Below, piece after piece: positions 63,441 to 64,000 of a stretch of DNA of 64,000 nt. Origin of the DNA: Pseudomonas fluorescens. Lineage in GTDB: Bacteria; Pseudomonadota; Gammaproteobacteria; Pseudomonadales; Pseudomonadaceae. Within the stretch, counting starts at the first letter, position 1, and the number at the start of each line of letters is the position of its first letter. The notes under the pieces are model-generated. The model was not told where the DNA came from. It worked only from the letters and a program-made list of their open reading frames with translations, and searched no databases. Location of the stretch: NCBI RefSeq assembly GCF_902497855.1, contig NZ_CABVHU010000004.1, positions 328,970 to 392,969 on the forward strand. Direction: 5' to 3'. The position numbers were made by a program, and so were the translations under genes.

Positions 63441-64000
63441 TTAGAGGGCGTCGCGGGAGGGTTGGCCGTCGACCAGGCGCTGGATGCCCAGCGGATTGCC
63501 ATTCTTCAACGCTTCAGGCAGCAGGCTGTCGGGGTAGTTCTGGAAACACACCGGCCGCAGGAAACGGTCGATCGCCAAGGTACCCACCGACGTCCCGCGC
63601 GCATCCGATGTCGCCGGATACGGCCCGCCATGGACCATCGAATCGCAGACTTCCACGCCGGTCGGATAACCGTTGAGCAGGATCCGCCCGACCTTCTGTT
63701 CCAGCAACGCTGTCAATTCGCCGAACTGTTCGAAATCCGCCGGCTCGCCGATGATGGTCGCCGTCAACTGCCCATGCAGGCCGTTCAGCGCGGCACTCAG
63801 TTGCGCCTGGTCCGCGACTTCGACGAACACCGTGGTCGGGCCGAACACTTCTTCCTGCAGCACTTCGTCGCCCTCGAGCAACAGGCTGACATCCGCCTTG
63901 AACAATTGCGGCTGGGCCTGATTCCCTGCCTGCGGGCTACCGGCCAGGTGTTCGATGCCCGAATGAGAAAGCAACTTCTGCAGACCTTGGCCATAGCTGC
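63441..64000 (-). CDS. NADP-type aldehyde dehydrogenase (2,5-dioxovalerate dehydrogenase-like), 5' part beyond window
   Basis: About 185 C-terminal residues are present, and the frame is open to the window edge (SYGQGLQKLLSHSG...). EEVFGPTTVFVEVAD is the conserved ALDH motif. GRILLNGYPTGVEVCDSMVHGGPYPATSD and IDRFLRPVCFQNYPDSLLPEAL are typical of the alpha-ketoglutarate semialdehyde dehydrogenase branch, used in sugar-acid and hydroxyproline catabolism. The catalytic Cys lies outside the window. Confidence 0.8.
   Translation of the reverse strand, partial: SYGQGLQKLLSHSGIEHLAGSPQAGNQAQPQLFKADVSLLLEGDEVLQEEVFGPTTVFVEVADQAQLSAALNGLHGQLTATIIGEPADFEQFGELTALLEQKVGRILLNGYPTGVEVCDSMVHGGPYPATSDARGTSVGTLAIDRFLRPVCFQNYPDSLLPEALKNGNPLGIQRLVDGQPSRDAL

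Overview
The window looks like a chromosomal segment of a fluorescent-lineage Pseudomonas. It is GC-rich, and its intergenic spaces are studded with the REP palindromes typical of that group (CTGTAGGAGC-GGCTTGCC-GCGAAG and variants). The gene set is also characteristic: OprD porin, many LysR regulators, a Pseudomonas-type phb locus and a selenocysteine formate dehydrogenase island. No phage, IS element, integron or CRISPR array was seen.

Layout. (1) 1-6.1 kb: housekeeping and envelope genes (partial CPA1 antiporter, Yip1-like protein, CinA/PncC, a membrane protein, DUF421, an SDR, PatB). (2) 6.2-15.9 kb: a self-contained selenocysteine island with fdnG (in-frame UGA plus SECIS hairpin), fdnH, fdnI, fdhE, a 4 x 127-bp REP array, selA, selB and the selC tRNA. 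It encodes the selenoprotein, its maturation factor and three dedicated Sec factors (SelA, SelB, tRNA-Sec). (3) 16.1-30.9 kb: short-chain PHA metabolism, with phbC, phbA and phbB divergent from the AraC-type phbR, then a DUF3141 hydrolase-like protein with a repetitive tail, a phasin and the repressor PhaR. A norCBQD nitric oxide reductase operon lies between the phasin and phaR. It has an unusual diheme NorC and a 36-codon membrane ORF in front.

(4) 31.2-41.3 kb: carboxylate or fatty-acid use, with an OprD porin, acyl-CoA dehydrogenase, an ActP-like symporter with its DUF485 partner and an acyl-CoA synthetase, divergent from a soluble PAS histidine kinase and a FixJ-type regulator. (5) 41.4-47.0 kb: PerM-type protein, an unknown protein, a MaoC-like protein, a LysR/DUF1989 divergent pair, a GcvA-like LysR and an azoreductase. 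(6) 47.4-50.3 kb: NCS1 permease, VOC protein and creatininase, probably a creatinine or related lactam module. (7) 50.4-52.6 kb: a Xre/RES toxin-antitoxin pair next to two decayed genes (DJ-1/PfpI and LysR). (8) 52.6-56.8 kb: GntP permease and HisD-family dehydrogenase with a LacI regulator and a perfect 16-bp operator. (9) 56.9-63.3 kb: a polar amino acid ABC transporter operon containing an argininosuccinate-lyase homologue and two different ATPases, divergent from a LysR regulator. The window ends inside an aldehyde dehydrogenase gene.

The strongest candidates for undescribed biology are the ABC transporter/ArgH-like lyase operon, the two-heme NorC with its upstream micro-ORF set inside a PHA locus, the intrinsic terminator between phbA and phbC, and the creatininase/VOC/NCS1 module. 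All functional statements rest on motif recognition by eye. No database search was run.
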